DNA of 64,000 nucleotides from Ailanthus altissimus (taxonomy: Eukaryota; Streptophyta; Magnoliopsida; Sapindales; Simaroubaceae). The notes beneath the pieces were generated by a model. That model ran no database searches and was not told the DNA's origin. It saw nothing but the letters and a program-made list of their open reading frames with translations. The stretch spans positions 9,644,501 through 9,708,500 of the forward strand of contig OX327690.1 of NCBI GenBank assembly GCA_946807835.1, written 5' to 3'. Numbering within the stretch: the stretch's first letter is position 1; every line of letters starts with the position of its first letter. Made by a program: the position numbers and the translations under genes. Positions 24,341 to 35,817 of the stretch are shown here, one piece after another.

Positions 24341-26350
24341 TTTCATCTTAGAGTGCATTTTTATTAGGTTTTAGAGGGTATTTATCAGTCAAGACATATC
24401 TGTGCCTTTTAGCTGTAAGTTCAATTTCTAAGTTGCTTTCCCAATTCACATAATTATTCCCGGACAATTTGTTTTAGTTTAGGATTAATGCTTGTAGGCT
24501 GAATAAAGACATAATTCTGAAAAAAAAAATTCATACATGAGCATACATTATCTAATAGCATATATAACTTTTGCATAAATGCATAAAATGCATTTATGTA
24601 GAACTCTTTAACTACATTATGAATTAGTATTCAAATTTTCATTCAGAATATGCCTTCATAAGGTGGTCGTATCCATCATAAATCAGACTAGTACCATACT
24701 AATTTATTTATTATTATCTCGATATCTCATATCAAATAATAATAAACTACCGATTCTATAGCCCTTAGATTTAATTAACAAGAACTCCGTAGGGAGGATA
24801 TCAATCAACCTAAGTTGAGTGCATAACTATTATTTCAATCATTTATATTTCCCAATTAAAAAAGCCACCATAGGATAGTTAATTTCGCATGAGTTCTATA
24901 TTGGATCTTATCCTTTAGGAAAGTCTTATCTAGTAACCAGTTTTAATTAATACCCTCCGTAGGGAGCTCACAAGATTTTAGGCAAAGCATTAACCTACCT
25001 TACTATAGGACCAATAATGGAGGCCATGGGCTTTATGCCTAAAGCCCTCTCTCACTCAATATTTTAATTCTTAAAGTTTTTAATTAATTTATAAAATGAT
25101 GTTCTACTCATTAATATCTAATTTTATTTTCATAAAATAATTAATAAAGTCACGTCAAATAATAAATTAATATAATACTAAAAAATATGATAATAATCTT
25201 ATCATAATCTTATTAGAACATTAATGTCGTACAAAATGATATATTTTATGCATGGACATGTTAATGCGACACCCTTAATCTATATGACATGTTAATCATC
25301 CAATCAAGTAACTAAATAAATAAATAACCCATAATTCATTGCTTTTTCTATAAAGAAAAATATTTAAAACTTAGCCTAAGTTCTTCAAAGTCTTTCTTGA
25401 AGTTAATTTGGACTCTTTCATAATGTTATATCCTCTTGCTTGTCTTTTTTTTATAGGCTTAGATTTTGGGCCACTTATTTCTAAAATAAATTGGGCATAT
25501 TTTAGACTTAAAATTTCTTTGGCCTTCAAAAACAAAATAAAAAAAAAATTTAGACCCAATAATTTTAATAAAATAGCCAAAACAAAATATAAAATTGAAC
25601 CAAAATTAAAAGAAGTTTGGACTAACTTGAAATTTATAAATACCCAAAATTAATCCAAAAATAAATTTGATTTAAATTAGAACCTATTTGCAAATATCTC
25701 AAAGTTTCCTAGCCAAACTTTGATTATCCAATACCTGGAGGGGCTAAATGAAAATAAAAATTTTATTAGGGCTTATTTTTACAATTGACAAACTTTTAAA
25801 GGTCAATTTGTAATATATGCAAACGTGACTAGGCCAAAACATAATTAATTAAACAAAGAGGAGACTGGGTGATATTATTCGGATGAAACCCCTCATAAGT
25901 ATCATACCAAATCCCATCAATCGAATCACTTTATCTTTACACGGCTGCCACACACTTTTTTTTTTAATTTACGTTTTTTTCTCCTTTTTTTTTATTTTTC
26001 TTCTTCCTTTTTTTTTCATTTTTTTATTATTACAACCAAAATAATTATAAAAATATATATTCTTAAGATTACAAGTAAAAATCCTAAGCCATTTATTTGG
26101 CTAATAAAGAAATATAAAGAATCACAAAAAATTAAACTATCCAAGAGAGAAAATTGTGATATTATTTCATCACCCCCTCTTGTTACAATTCTCAAGAAAA
26201 GATACAAATAAATATCTAACAATAAATTATTAGATATAACAATTCATCATATAATTAATAAAAATAACAATATAGATTGTATGCAATTGGTATCACAATA
26301 AACAATTGCTGCCATACACAATAAATTATAATTGTAATATGAAATAAGAC

Positions 26351-26363
26351 AACTCTAATACCA
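26351..26363 (-). other. Primer-binding site of copia C1
   Basis: The minus strand reads TGGTATTAGAG two bases inside the 5' LTR. This is one base off the TGGTATCAGAG complement of initiator tRNA-Met used by most plant copia elements. Confidence 0.75.
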
Positions 26364-26365
26364 GT

Positions 26366-27792
26366 TGTTGGTAGTAAAAGAAAAAAAATTTGTTTATAAA
26401 AATAAACGCAGTAGAAGGCAGATCGTCTTGTTCATAATTACATATATAGGGATAGAAGATTATCTCAATTCCTTGCCATGGTAAATCTTAAATTGACTAG
26501 GTGCAATCTTCTCTACTATCCTTAATTTTCAAACTCAACGCATGTGGGCATGTGGATCTTTTTTGATCTCTAAAAATACTAATACCCAAATATGAGAGAA
26601 TGGTAATAATTAAATTCTTTTTTCACGTAACAATACGTAAAAAATAATTTTTTGGTTATGTTTGTAGTTATCTTTACTACTCTATACCTCTCATATATAT
26701 ATAAATATTCATTAGGTATTTAGAATTAGATTAGGATTAGGAAATTATAGTTTGATTAGGATTTGAGCTAGTAAAGGGACTGCAAGACCATGGGCTTCCT
26801 AGCTCCAACTTAAAAGGCCTAGTCCTTATTATCTCATAATACACCAATTCTTCTAAGTTAACCTCGGGCTATTCCACTAAAAGTCAAGGGCTGTACTCTA
26901 GTAACCCATGTTATAAAGTAAAAGCTCATTTAATTAAAACTTCATTTAATTAAATTGGGCTTGATCTTTAGACCAATAATAACTACTTAATTGACCCTCT
27001 AATTGATGTCCATAATTAAAGCTAGGTCATAAAAAAAATGTCTTGCCTCTTTAATTACTTATTTGCCCATAAGTCACTGAATACTTTAATGATCACTTTT
27101 AATATGTCTATATTTGTAAATAAATTTACAAATAAATATTATTATTCAATAAATAATTTATTGAATAAACTGTGGCCATAGATTCTAATAATCAAGTACT
27201 ACAAATAGTTTAGGTGGACATTATTTATTAGATTCCATCTTGCAAATATATGTTCCGTTGACCTATGAAATTATATCTCCAAGCTATTGAGGTTTTGACC
27301 GTTTATATGGATCTCATTCCGTGATAACTCAAAAGATACAATGCATGAATGTAAGTTTATTACCTGCTCAGGATTAAGATTAATCAAGCTTATTAAAGCT
27401 TTTGTGAATTAAGATCTATAACATTTAGTTAACTAGATCGAAATTCACTGTAGTCCCGTTCAATGTAACATATATACTAGTTTTTTTTGCTCGAAGTCTC
27501 TACTTCGATGATCAAGGTAAATAATCTACTATAAGAAGGAGAAAAACTACAACCTTACAAAATGAAATACCATTTTCATTAACGATTGCGAACTAGATTT
27601 AATTTATAAAGAACTTGTGATCTGTACCCTCTATATTAGCATCATATGCATAATACATAGATCACATACTTTATAAATATGGGCTCATCAATGTATGCTC
27701 AATTATATATATATATATAAATAAACTTTATTAATCTAATAAAATATTATTTCACATATTTTAAGGGCATAAATAACATTATATGTCTAATA
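26366..27792 (-). repeat. 5' LTR of copia C1
   Basis: It is colinear with 17276-20939 once D1 is removed, sharing the TAGAATTAGATTAGGATTAG and GACTGCAAGACC blocks and a TATATA microsatellite near 27704. It is uninterrupted. Confidence 0.88.
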
Positions 27793-28044
27793 AGAACTCT
27801 ATTGCCAAAGAACTCTTATTCCTTTAATTTATCGATTTAATTAGTTTAAAGCATTTTCAATTTTACAATTCAACTTAACCTTTAGATTAGCCTAGATAAA
27901 ATTAGGTTGCCAGTACTGTGGTAATTAGCATTAATTTAGGACACAATCCTTATGGAAATGATACTTACTTATTACTTTATCACTAGCTCACGACCTGTGC
28001 AGTTGCAGTTATAATTCGCGTGTGTATAATTTCGCGAACAAATT

Positions 28045-28064
28045 TTTGGCGCCATTGCTAGGGA
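28045..28064 (+). other. Primer-binding region of element B
   Basis: TTTGGCGCCATTGCTAGGGA lies four bases after the LTR end TTCGCGAACA. This GGCGCC-containing motif is the usual start of the internal region in Athila/Tat-type plant gypsy elements. Confidence 0.7.
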
Positions 28065-28283
28065 TATAAATTTTGAATTGGTGCTAATATTGTAGATATG
28101 CAACTTGATTTTAATTTAGGCATTTTATTTATTTATTTATTGTTCTTTTTGCTTTGTGGTTTTGTTTTGGTTGTTTGAAAGTGTATAAGAAGAGCTCATA
28201 GCTTAGAGCTTTTTCCCTTTAATTCAGAAGTTGAGCGCACATTTTGAAGGCTTAGGAGAGAAAGGAGAGATCAAGCTCAAGTT

Positions 28284-31200
28284 ATGGCCGACGGAGTCAA
28301 CAACAACCAACAACCATAGGCATTGAGGGACTATTTTAGGCCTCTGGTTAATGAGAACTATTCAGGGATTCGACGCAAGTAGTTCAAGCCAACAATTTTA
28401 AATTGAAGCTGGCCCTCATTAACATGGTTCAACAAAATCAATATGGGGGATTGCCAAGTAAAGACTCGAATGTTCACCTTACAATGTTTTTAGAGGTGTG
28501 TGATACTATTAAGTTAATGGAGTCATGGAGGATGCCATTTGCCTACGCTTGTTCCCATTATCTCTTAGGGAGAAGGCAAGGGGATAGTTCCTCACTAAGT
28601 TTTTTCCACCATCTAAGACTTCATAACTTCATGGAAAAATAGTACAATTTAGACAATTGGATTTTGAGCCACTTTGTGAGGCATGGGTACCAAGATTGGT
28701 TCTAAATCCAACTCTTCTATAATGGGTTGAATGGCCAAACAAGAACTATTATGGATGCAGCGGCGGGTGAAACCTTGCTGTCCAAAATGGCTGAAGAAGC
28801 CCGAGTTTTATTAGAAAAGATGGCTTGTAGCAATTACTAATGGCTTAATGAGAGGTCTATAGTGAGGAAGGCCGAGGTGTATGAGGTTGATCCGATTATT
28901 GCATTTTCAACCTAAGTTTCAGCTTTAGCCAACAAAATTTCTACACTAAATGCTAAAGAGGCATCAACAAGCAAAGATTCAACGATGGTTGCAAATTTGT
29001 CCTACACTGATGAAGGCTGTGATCCAGAATAAGTCCAATATATCAATAACCAAAACTTCTAACATTGGACTAATAACTTGCCTATATATATTCATCTCGT
29101 GATTAGAAACCATGAGAACTTCTCTTATGGAAATCCAAAAAATTTCTTGTAACCTCCACCGGATTTAATTATAAAGTGGTCAAGAAGAATCCATCTTTGA
29201 AGGACCTTTTGGGCACTTTTTATCATGGAGACAAGAGAGAGGTTTAACAAAGATGAGGCTCAGCTTGATAACATTGAGATATATTGCATCCATATGAATG
29301 CTACATTGAAATCACTAGAGGTGCAAGTTAGCCAACTTACCTATGCAATCAAAGATTAATCTTCCAGTAAGTTCTCATGTGACAAAGAGGCCAATTCAAA
29401 AGAGCATTACAATGTTATCACTCTTAAGAGTGGTATACAAGTAGAAGCTTCAAAGAAAAAAGTTGTTGAAGGTAAAGAGAAAGAAGTTATTATTGAACCA
29501 TCTAGGATAAACCACAAACCCAACTCTATTTCTTTCCTAGACAATCCTCTTATCATTTCCCCACCATTGCCTTACCCTCAAAGCTTATACAAAAAGTGTT
29601 GACGTACTTTAGGGTGTATGCATGTGATTGTGTACATATTGAAAAATTAAAATTATGCATCATATACATGAATTTGACAGCGGAATTTATCAAGTAATCA
29701 ACATATACACATATAGTTCAATTCTTAACAACTTCAGAATACAGAAAACATACCTTTGAAGACCTCCGATGAAGATTTCGAATTCCGGATATCTTTGCTC
29801 TAATTTTGAGCTCACCTTGAAGTGTACTTTTGTCTAATTCTAGTTCACAACAATCCAATAGGATTGTGAAGCTAGAATAGTAGCAGTATAATCTCCAACA
29901 ACAAGGTTTTGATTCTAGAAAGAAAAATATAAAGGATTTATTTTCTTTCTCCTTTGGTTTTACTCACAAGTCTTTGTTCCTTGAAAAACTCTCTCAAAAC
30001 CAACTCTTCTTTTTCCTCTCAACCCTTGCACGAATTTTCATTTACTCTCTTGTGAACATACTTGAAACTCAACCATTTTTAGTGATTATAACAACTTCAT
30101 AAGTGCTCCACCAAAATTAGATTAAGTGGCCAACTACCAAAACAATTTTTGGTGGCCATTTTAATAGTCTAATAAATTTAACCATTAATCATAAAATGGT
30201 GCTCCACTAATTTAGTTTATGCTTCTCAAATTAGGTATGTCTTTTATTTAGGAATAAAATAATAAATAAATAAAATCATATTTTATTTATTTAAATAACA
30301 TTTATTTAATTATTCAAAAACTATTTGAATAATTAATATTTACCTTATTTGATTTTACGAACATGGTAAATGGTTGAATTCATGGTAAAACAATTCATAC
30401 AATAAAATTGTGCCACTTGTTAATATCTAATTAGTTAATAACTCTTGTCAACTAATTAAATAATATACTTAACATTTAAGTTTAAACAAGTGCACAACCC
30501 GAGGAACCCTGAAACATATTTTCGGTTTGCTGGAATTTCTAGGATGGAACTGTTCAATCCATTATGCTGCCCCAGTGTACAACGAGTATACTTCATATTG
30601 TGAGACTCTCTAGGTCCATGCCTAAATTATCGTATAGAACTCCTCCATACGTCCGTGAACGATGCCCCACACACATATTACGGATATTACAAAGCGGCGC
30701 GTTAGACCATACAAGTTGAGGTTATAACATATTCATATAATCCCTCCATCATTTATATCCGAGTAGAGCAGAGATATAGATCAACACCGTCAAATCTCCA
30801 TATGCTCGACTGAAAGCTTATCTCTTGAATTGTATTTCAATAAATAATATTCCCAAACACTTTTGTAATATTATTTATCCCTAGGGTTAAACTCTTTTCC
30901 CGGGAATTATTGCTTATGGCCATAAGACTTTCTGAAATACAATCTATAGAGTATTAGGATATAATACTCACCCAAATGAGTTGATGGATCTCATATCTAT
31001 GCACACCAGACTCTATGAGCATCGGACCATACCCAGCGACACCCAGCGGTCAGACCATGAAAGGTTTCTGACATGTGTGGAACCAAAGTATGGTGGATCA
31101 CTCACAAGCCCACCATGGCACTCAGGTCAAAGGACCACGAATACTACTCAACTCGAAAGATCCTCCATTGACGGCTTTATGGGATGTCTATTAGAGATCT

Positions 31201-32340
31201 TTGTGAGTCTATTCAGTATTCAGTCCTTACTGAATACCTGTATCTCTATACGAGCTTCCACTAAACTCATGGTTTGCTAAAACTAACCATCTGGACCATC
31301 CAGATATAGACTTGCACTAATCTATATATTTGTTAAGGTATTCACTGCCAGACCTGCATCAGTGAAGATAGATCAGGAACATAATATTTGAGAACATATT
31401 TGCATAATGACATTTCCTAGCACTATTTGCAACTTTTTACAATTATGTTATTACTAATATATTCTTAGGTCTTTGTCCCATTTCAGACAAGGCTCTAACT
31501 CTTTAGATATTACTGACTCTTATAACCTGGTAACTCTTATCAGTGCCAACTCTTAGTATTTATAACTTTCAGCGTTGCTAATTCTTAGCACTGATCTAAA
31601 CTCATTTAGACCAGATCTGAACTCTTCCAGATCGTACAATATCTGAAATGTTACAAGCATCTTACCGTATATAAATATAATTAGCGATTTATTAAAATAA
31701 TAACACTAGTATAAATATTAAATAAATATTCATATATAATGAGATGGCACGTAAGCACAAATCTCAACAAAAAGAAGTTAGATGATCAACCCTCAAATGT
31801 CTTTGACAACTTTCAAAAGATTTACACTAACATTCCTTTTATGGATGTTTTGGAGAAAAAGCCAAACTATATAAAGTTCATAAAAGAAGTGGTATTGAAG
31901 AAGAGAAAGTTAAAGGACTATAAAATGGTGAAGGATCCAGACAATTTCACCATCTTGTGCACTATTGGGGAGTCTACTTTTGAAAAAGCCTTGTGTGACA
32001 TTGGAGTAAGCATAAATCTCATGCATTTATTCATCTTCAATAAGTTAGATCTTGATGAGGTAAAGTCCACAAAAAATTTCTTACAAATGGCGTATAAATC
32101 TATAACTTATCCATAGGGGGTCATTAAGGATGTGTTAGTTAAAGTAGGCAAATTCATCTTACCAGTGGACTTTATGGTCCTTGATATGGAGAAAGATATG
32201 AATGTTCCTATTATTCTTGGGTGACCATTCTTAGCTCCCAGAAGAGTTCTCATTGATATAGAGAAGGGAGAGATGAAAATGAGGGTGCAAGATGCACATT
32301 CAAAGTTTGAAGATTGAAAATATAGATCCAGATAGTGGGA
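28284..32340 (+). pseudogene. Gag and protease of element B, split by solo LTR D2
   Basis: The frame opens at ATG 28284 with MADGVNNNQQP and meets a stop at once. It then reads as Athila-type gag: LALINMVQQNQYGGLPSKDS, VHLTMFLEVCDTIK, then NGLNGQTRTIMDAA and EARVLLEKMA. After D2 (29597-31769) it resumes as KKLDDQPSNVFDNFQK, NIPFMDVLEKKPNYIKFIKE, and a retropepsin region FTILCTIGESTFEKALCDIG with VSINLM, where DLGAS is usual, then IILG-PFLA. Stops and frame shifts occur throughout (for example TAG near 28317 and 32114). No pol follows. Confidence 0.8.
29597..31769 (-). mobile_element. Solo LTR D2, 2173 bp
   Basis: It begins TGTTGACGTAC and ends AATCTCAACA. The exact TSD is AAAAG (29592-29596 and 31770-31774). 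It is the inverted homologue of D1; its right end in reverse reads TGTTGAGATTTGTGCTTACG. It interrupts gag of element B between the LYKK and KKLDD codons. Confidence 0.88.
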
Positions 32341-34404
32341 AGGAAATAGATGCTATTTTACCCTAAGTTCATGGCAAGGCAAAGATTCACTGAACAAAGA
32401 AAAAGATGAGGCATAGTAAGAACATGATGGAAAAAAAATTGAATATCGACAACCATGGTTCATTCTTATGGCCAAGGCTAAAACTCTTTCCGAGAAAGCT
32501 CAAAACAAGAGAGTCATTCCTCATTGAACACCTTATGGAACTTTTGAAATCAAGGAAAGAGATTGACAAAGTCATTGAATACACACCAAAGCACCAAAAT
32601 AGATGAGTGTTTTATGCGGCAAAATGCCTCCAAAGTCCAGTTTAATCCTCCATGAATCTGAAAGATGTCAAGCCGAAGATGTTAAATCAAGTGCTTATTG
32701 GGAGGCAACCCAAGTGAATTTTAATTTTCAATTTCAATCTTAGTTTTAATGTTTATTTTTTATTTCTTATAGTGTGTTAGAACAACATGTCGGTACCTCA
32801 TAAAGCATAAAAAAAAAAAAAGAGCAGAAGTAGAGCCAACAAGATGCAGCCCACTGGATCGCAAAACAAAAGTCAAGCAAATTGAGGGCTTTAAGCACTA
32901 ACTTAAGCAACAACTTTAGCCTCAAGATTTGAGCACTGTTGCATTAACCCATCGACTACGAGAAAAGTCTTTTTTACTCACTCTCATTTTTGTCATTGTG
33001 GGCAATGTCAACTTGAAGTTTAGGGGAGGAAATACTATGCGGTGTTTTAACGTGTTCAATCATGCTTACTATTTATGATTATTGTTCTTATCGTTGTGCC
33101 TTATATATAAATTGTTTTTCTTCTTTTTTTTATTTTCACCTTTAGTTGTAGGTTGGTTGAATAATAGTAGTCAATGATATGAAATAGAAACATGATTTCA
33201 AATACTACTTTCTTTTGGAAATAATGAATGTTGTGATTATTTACTTAGTAATCTAGGATAAGTTTAACTTTACTTTGTGACCACTTGATATTTTGAACAC
33301 ATAGTTAGAATCATTTAGTTTTTATGCTTATTTAAAAGACTTTTATCCACCACATGAATAATTAGGGTCTCAAAAATATGCTATAACTTGTTTGAGCATC
33401 ACTTAAGGCAAAATCCTAGGGTATATATAATTGAGAATATGATTTTAGGCCATCTTTGGGCCGATTGAGCCTTTCAAGCTAACCTTTGTATAGTTTAACC
33501 CTTAGTCACCCCCGTTGAGCCTAACTACTACTTTTTCTTACTAACCATATCACTACCTTAACCATACTTTTATTATCCTTCATAATACCTATCATGCCAT
33601 GAGTATAACACTCATTTTGAGAGTCATGTGAAATTTCAAAAATGAAGGGGTGAATTAAAGAAGGATTATGGATTTAGTTATAAATGTTGGTTATTTTAAC
33701 ATGAAAAGCTTAAGTTTGGGGGTATAGTGGCTTATATGTAAAAAAATCCAAAAACACATTTAAAAAAAAACTATAAATTGAGTTTGCTATACCCCTAGCT
33801 TAAAAGAAAAGAAAAAGAATAGCAACAAAATAGCAAGGGAATAAAACAAATAAGTTTGAGGAAAATTTGGTGAAAAATAATTGGTTCAGTTTGAGTAGAC
33901 TCTAAAGGAATGTGTGTCTATGGTGCAAGTTGAACCGAAATAGATCCATTTAACTTACCCTCACCTTAGCCATGCATTACAAGTTAACTAAAGTCCTATT
34001 TGATCATTGATTATATGTATGCCTACATTAGTGGAGAGTGATGTGAAAAACAAGTATATGGAGTGTTAATAAAAAAAAACTCATAAAGACCATTTCATTG
34101 TCTTGTGTACATCAACTAATCCAAGTGTATGTGACTAATGATTTTAGCTATTCACACACGAACCAAGTAGGCCACTTGTGGGTTAGAATAGGTGTTGGAT
34201 TAAGATGTTGAATAGTTATGATGTTAGACTTGTCACGAGGATAGTAGTTATGAAAATGTTTTGAGACAAATTACTAATCGTTTGCTGACCCATATTCTAT
34301 GTCCTTTTGGAGTTTGTTGTTATTTTTAGTTTTAGTTTTGTTAATTTGCTGTGAGATGTGCTTCCTTACTCAAGGATGAGCAAGTATGTAAGTTTAAAAG
34401 AGTT
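32341..34404 (+). other. 3' non-coding region of element B with repeated polypurine-like tracts
   Basis: No RT, RNase H or integrase similarity was found on either strand. The text near 32670-32720 matches the conserved post-pol phrase LIGRQPK of Athila-type elements. Purine tracts resembling the family signature occur at about 33018 (AAGTTTAGGGGAGG), 33713 (TTAAGTTTGGGGG) and 34390 (AAGTTTAAAAGAG), the last directly before the 3' LTR. Confidence 0.6.
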
Positions 34405-35717
34405 TGATAAGTACATTTTATACATTATATTGTAATTCTTTTAACATGAAAATTGCTTAATTTAAATAAGAATACATGGATTTTTATGTGTATTAATTTT
34501 ATTTTATAAGTTTCAAGTTAATGGAGCTATTTGGGATGAAAATTTAAAAAACAAACAAGCAATAAACCAAATATGCTACAGTGCCATTAACAATACATGA
34601 TACAATGAATGAACAATATTTTTGCTACAGTACGCGCTTAGGCACCAAAACGGGTTCCCATTGGCAGAATGCTCGGTGCCCAGGCACCAAAAAGTGCCCC
34701 CCAGATGCCACCATCTAAGTTAACACCATTTATTTTACCCTAATTTGAAATTTATAAATACTACCCTTTAGCCACTTCTCAATTTATCAAAGGGGAGCAC
34801 GAAATAGAGAGAGGAGCTTAGAGTTTTACTGAGAGAAACACCATTGAAGCTTGGATTAAGGAAGATTATTGACGATTTAAGACTTCAAAGGCTTCTCCAA
34901 CTAGTTCCTTATTCTCTTTCTACTTCATTTACATTTATTTCTAGTTTGTAATTATGTTTTTTTGTTAATTTGAACATGAGTACTTTTATGAATATTTGGA
35001 TGAATGTAATTAAATATTTCACTATAGATTACTAAATTATATGTTCTAGGGCTTGATGGAACTCTATTGAACTCTATGTATTAATGTTATTTTGTGATTA
35101 ATCACTATTTGTTGTTTATTCATTTATGCTTTTTATGTCTTTAATGCTTCTAATTGCATTGGAAAATGAATTGGATGAATTAAAAATTTGTGTTATGTGC
35201 TTGAAAAAGTTTAATCTATATGTTAGTTGTAAAAAGCATAGTTTTGAGTTTGTTGAATTGGGAGACTAATAAACTTAAGGTAGCTTAATACGTGTATGTA
35301 TAACGGGTTAGATATAGATATTAACTTAGTTGTATATGCATAGAGTCTCATTCGAAACTCGGGAGAAGGAATAAAATTAGTCTTAAGCTCTTGATTAATG
35401 AATGCATTAGATTAGTTGTTAATCACGAATGATAAAGAGCATAGAAATAATAGAGGGAAATCAAGTCCCTAGAACTCCATTGCCATAAAACTTTTATTCC
35501 TTTAATTTATCAATTTAATTAATTTAAAGCATTTTCAATCCCACAATTCAACTTATCCTTTAGATTAGCTTAGATAAAATTAGATTGTCAATACTATGGT
35601 AATTAGTATTAATTTAGGACACAATCCTCGTGGGAATGATAGTCACTGATTACTTTATCACTTACTCACATCCCTGCACTTGCAATTACAATTCGCGTGT
35701 GTATAATTTCGTGAACA
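34405..35717 (+). repeat. 3' LTR of element B
   Basis: It starts TGATAAGTACATT after the tract TAAGTTTAAAAGAGTT and ends TTTCGTGAACA. It is colinear with the interrupted 5' LTR and includes a GCTACAGTGCC region and a TTGAAATTTATAAATACTACC TATA-like region near 34747. It carries no insertion. Confidence 0.88.
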
Positions 35718-35817
35718 CCTGTGGATTGATTCCGTTTTTACCGAGTTAATTATTACTTTGACAATCCTATACTTATGAACAAACTCCTATATTTTGGATG
35801 AGTCAAGTGTCATTAAT

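Larger units (their letters stand above)
17276..27792 (-). mobile_element. Ty1-copia retrotransposon C1
   Basis: It starts TGTTGGTAGT and ends ATGTCTAATA, the last two bases a mutated CA. Flanks AAAAC (17271-17275) and AGAAC (27793-27797) are a TSD with one transition. Coding is on the minus strand, so the left LTR (17276-20939, carrying D1) is the 3' one and the right LTR (26366-27792) the 5' one; without D1 they are 1440 and 1427 bp and very similar. The polypurine tract and primer-binding site are in place. Internal frames are broken by stops. The domain order protease-integrase-RT-RNase H is the copia order. It lies in the 5' LTR of element B. Confidence 0.92.
16192..28040 (+). repeat. 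5' LTR of element B, interrupted by copia C1
   Basis: The segments 16192-17275 and 27793-28040 together match the 3' LTR 34405-35717, for example ACCATTGAAGCTTGGATTAAG and AATTCGCGTGTGTATAATTT. The first two bases are TA where the other LTR has TG. The break falls inside the phrase CAAGTCC-TTA-GAACTC, intact in the 3' LTR. Confidence 0.85.
16192..35717 (+). mobile_element. Athila/Tat-like gypsy element B, gag-protease only (split by C1 and D2)
   Basis: The 5' LTR is 16192-28040 (interrupted by C1) and the 3' LTR is 34405-35717, about 1.3 kb each. Flanks CCTAT (16187-16191) and CCTGT (35718-35722) form a TSD with one transition. The primer-binding region TTTGGCGCCATTGCTAGGGA follows the 5' LTR at 28045. 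A gag-protease frame runs 28284-32340. No reverse transcriptase, RNase H or integrase could be read in the 2 kb before the 3' LTR. Instead there is a LIGRQPK phrase (near 32690) and several AAGTTTGGGGG-like tracts. It is inferred to be a non-autonomous element that depended on related elements for movement. Confidence 0.85.
13404..35812 (+). mobile_element. Solo LTR F, split by G2 and element B
   Basis: Inserted exactly between the IND and NIYK codons of the gypsy A pol C-terminus. Flanks are TTGAT (13399-13403) and TTAAT (35813-35817), a 5-bp TSD with one transition. The ends AAACACTTGA and TCAAGTGTCA are near-inverted repeats, the left TG apparently mutated to AA. Its own parts are about 13404-13900, 15325-16191 and 35718-35812, around 1.4 kb in total. 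A TATAAATA box at 15414 supports + orientation. No coding sequence is seen, so a solo LTR is the simplest reading; the exact join with G2 on the left is uncertain. Confidence 0.6.

Noticed and set aside
30981..31280. A 99-residue + frame in solo LTR D2
   Set aside because: It is LTR non-coding sequence; the homologous stretches of D1 and D3 are not open.
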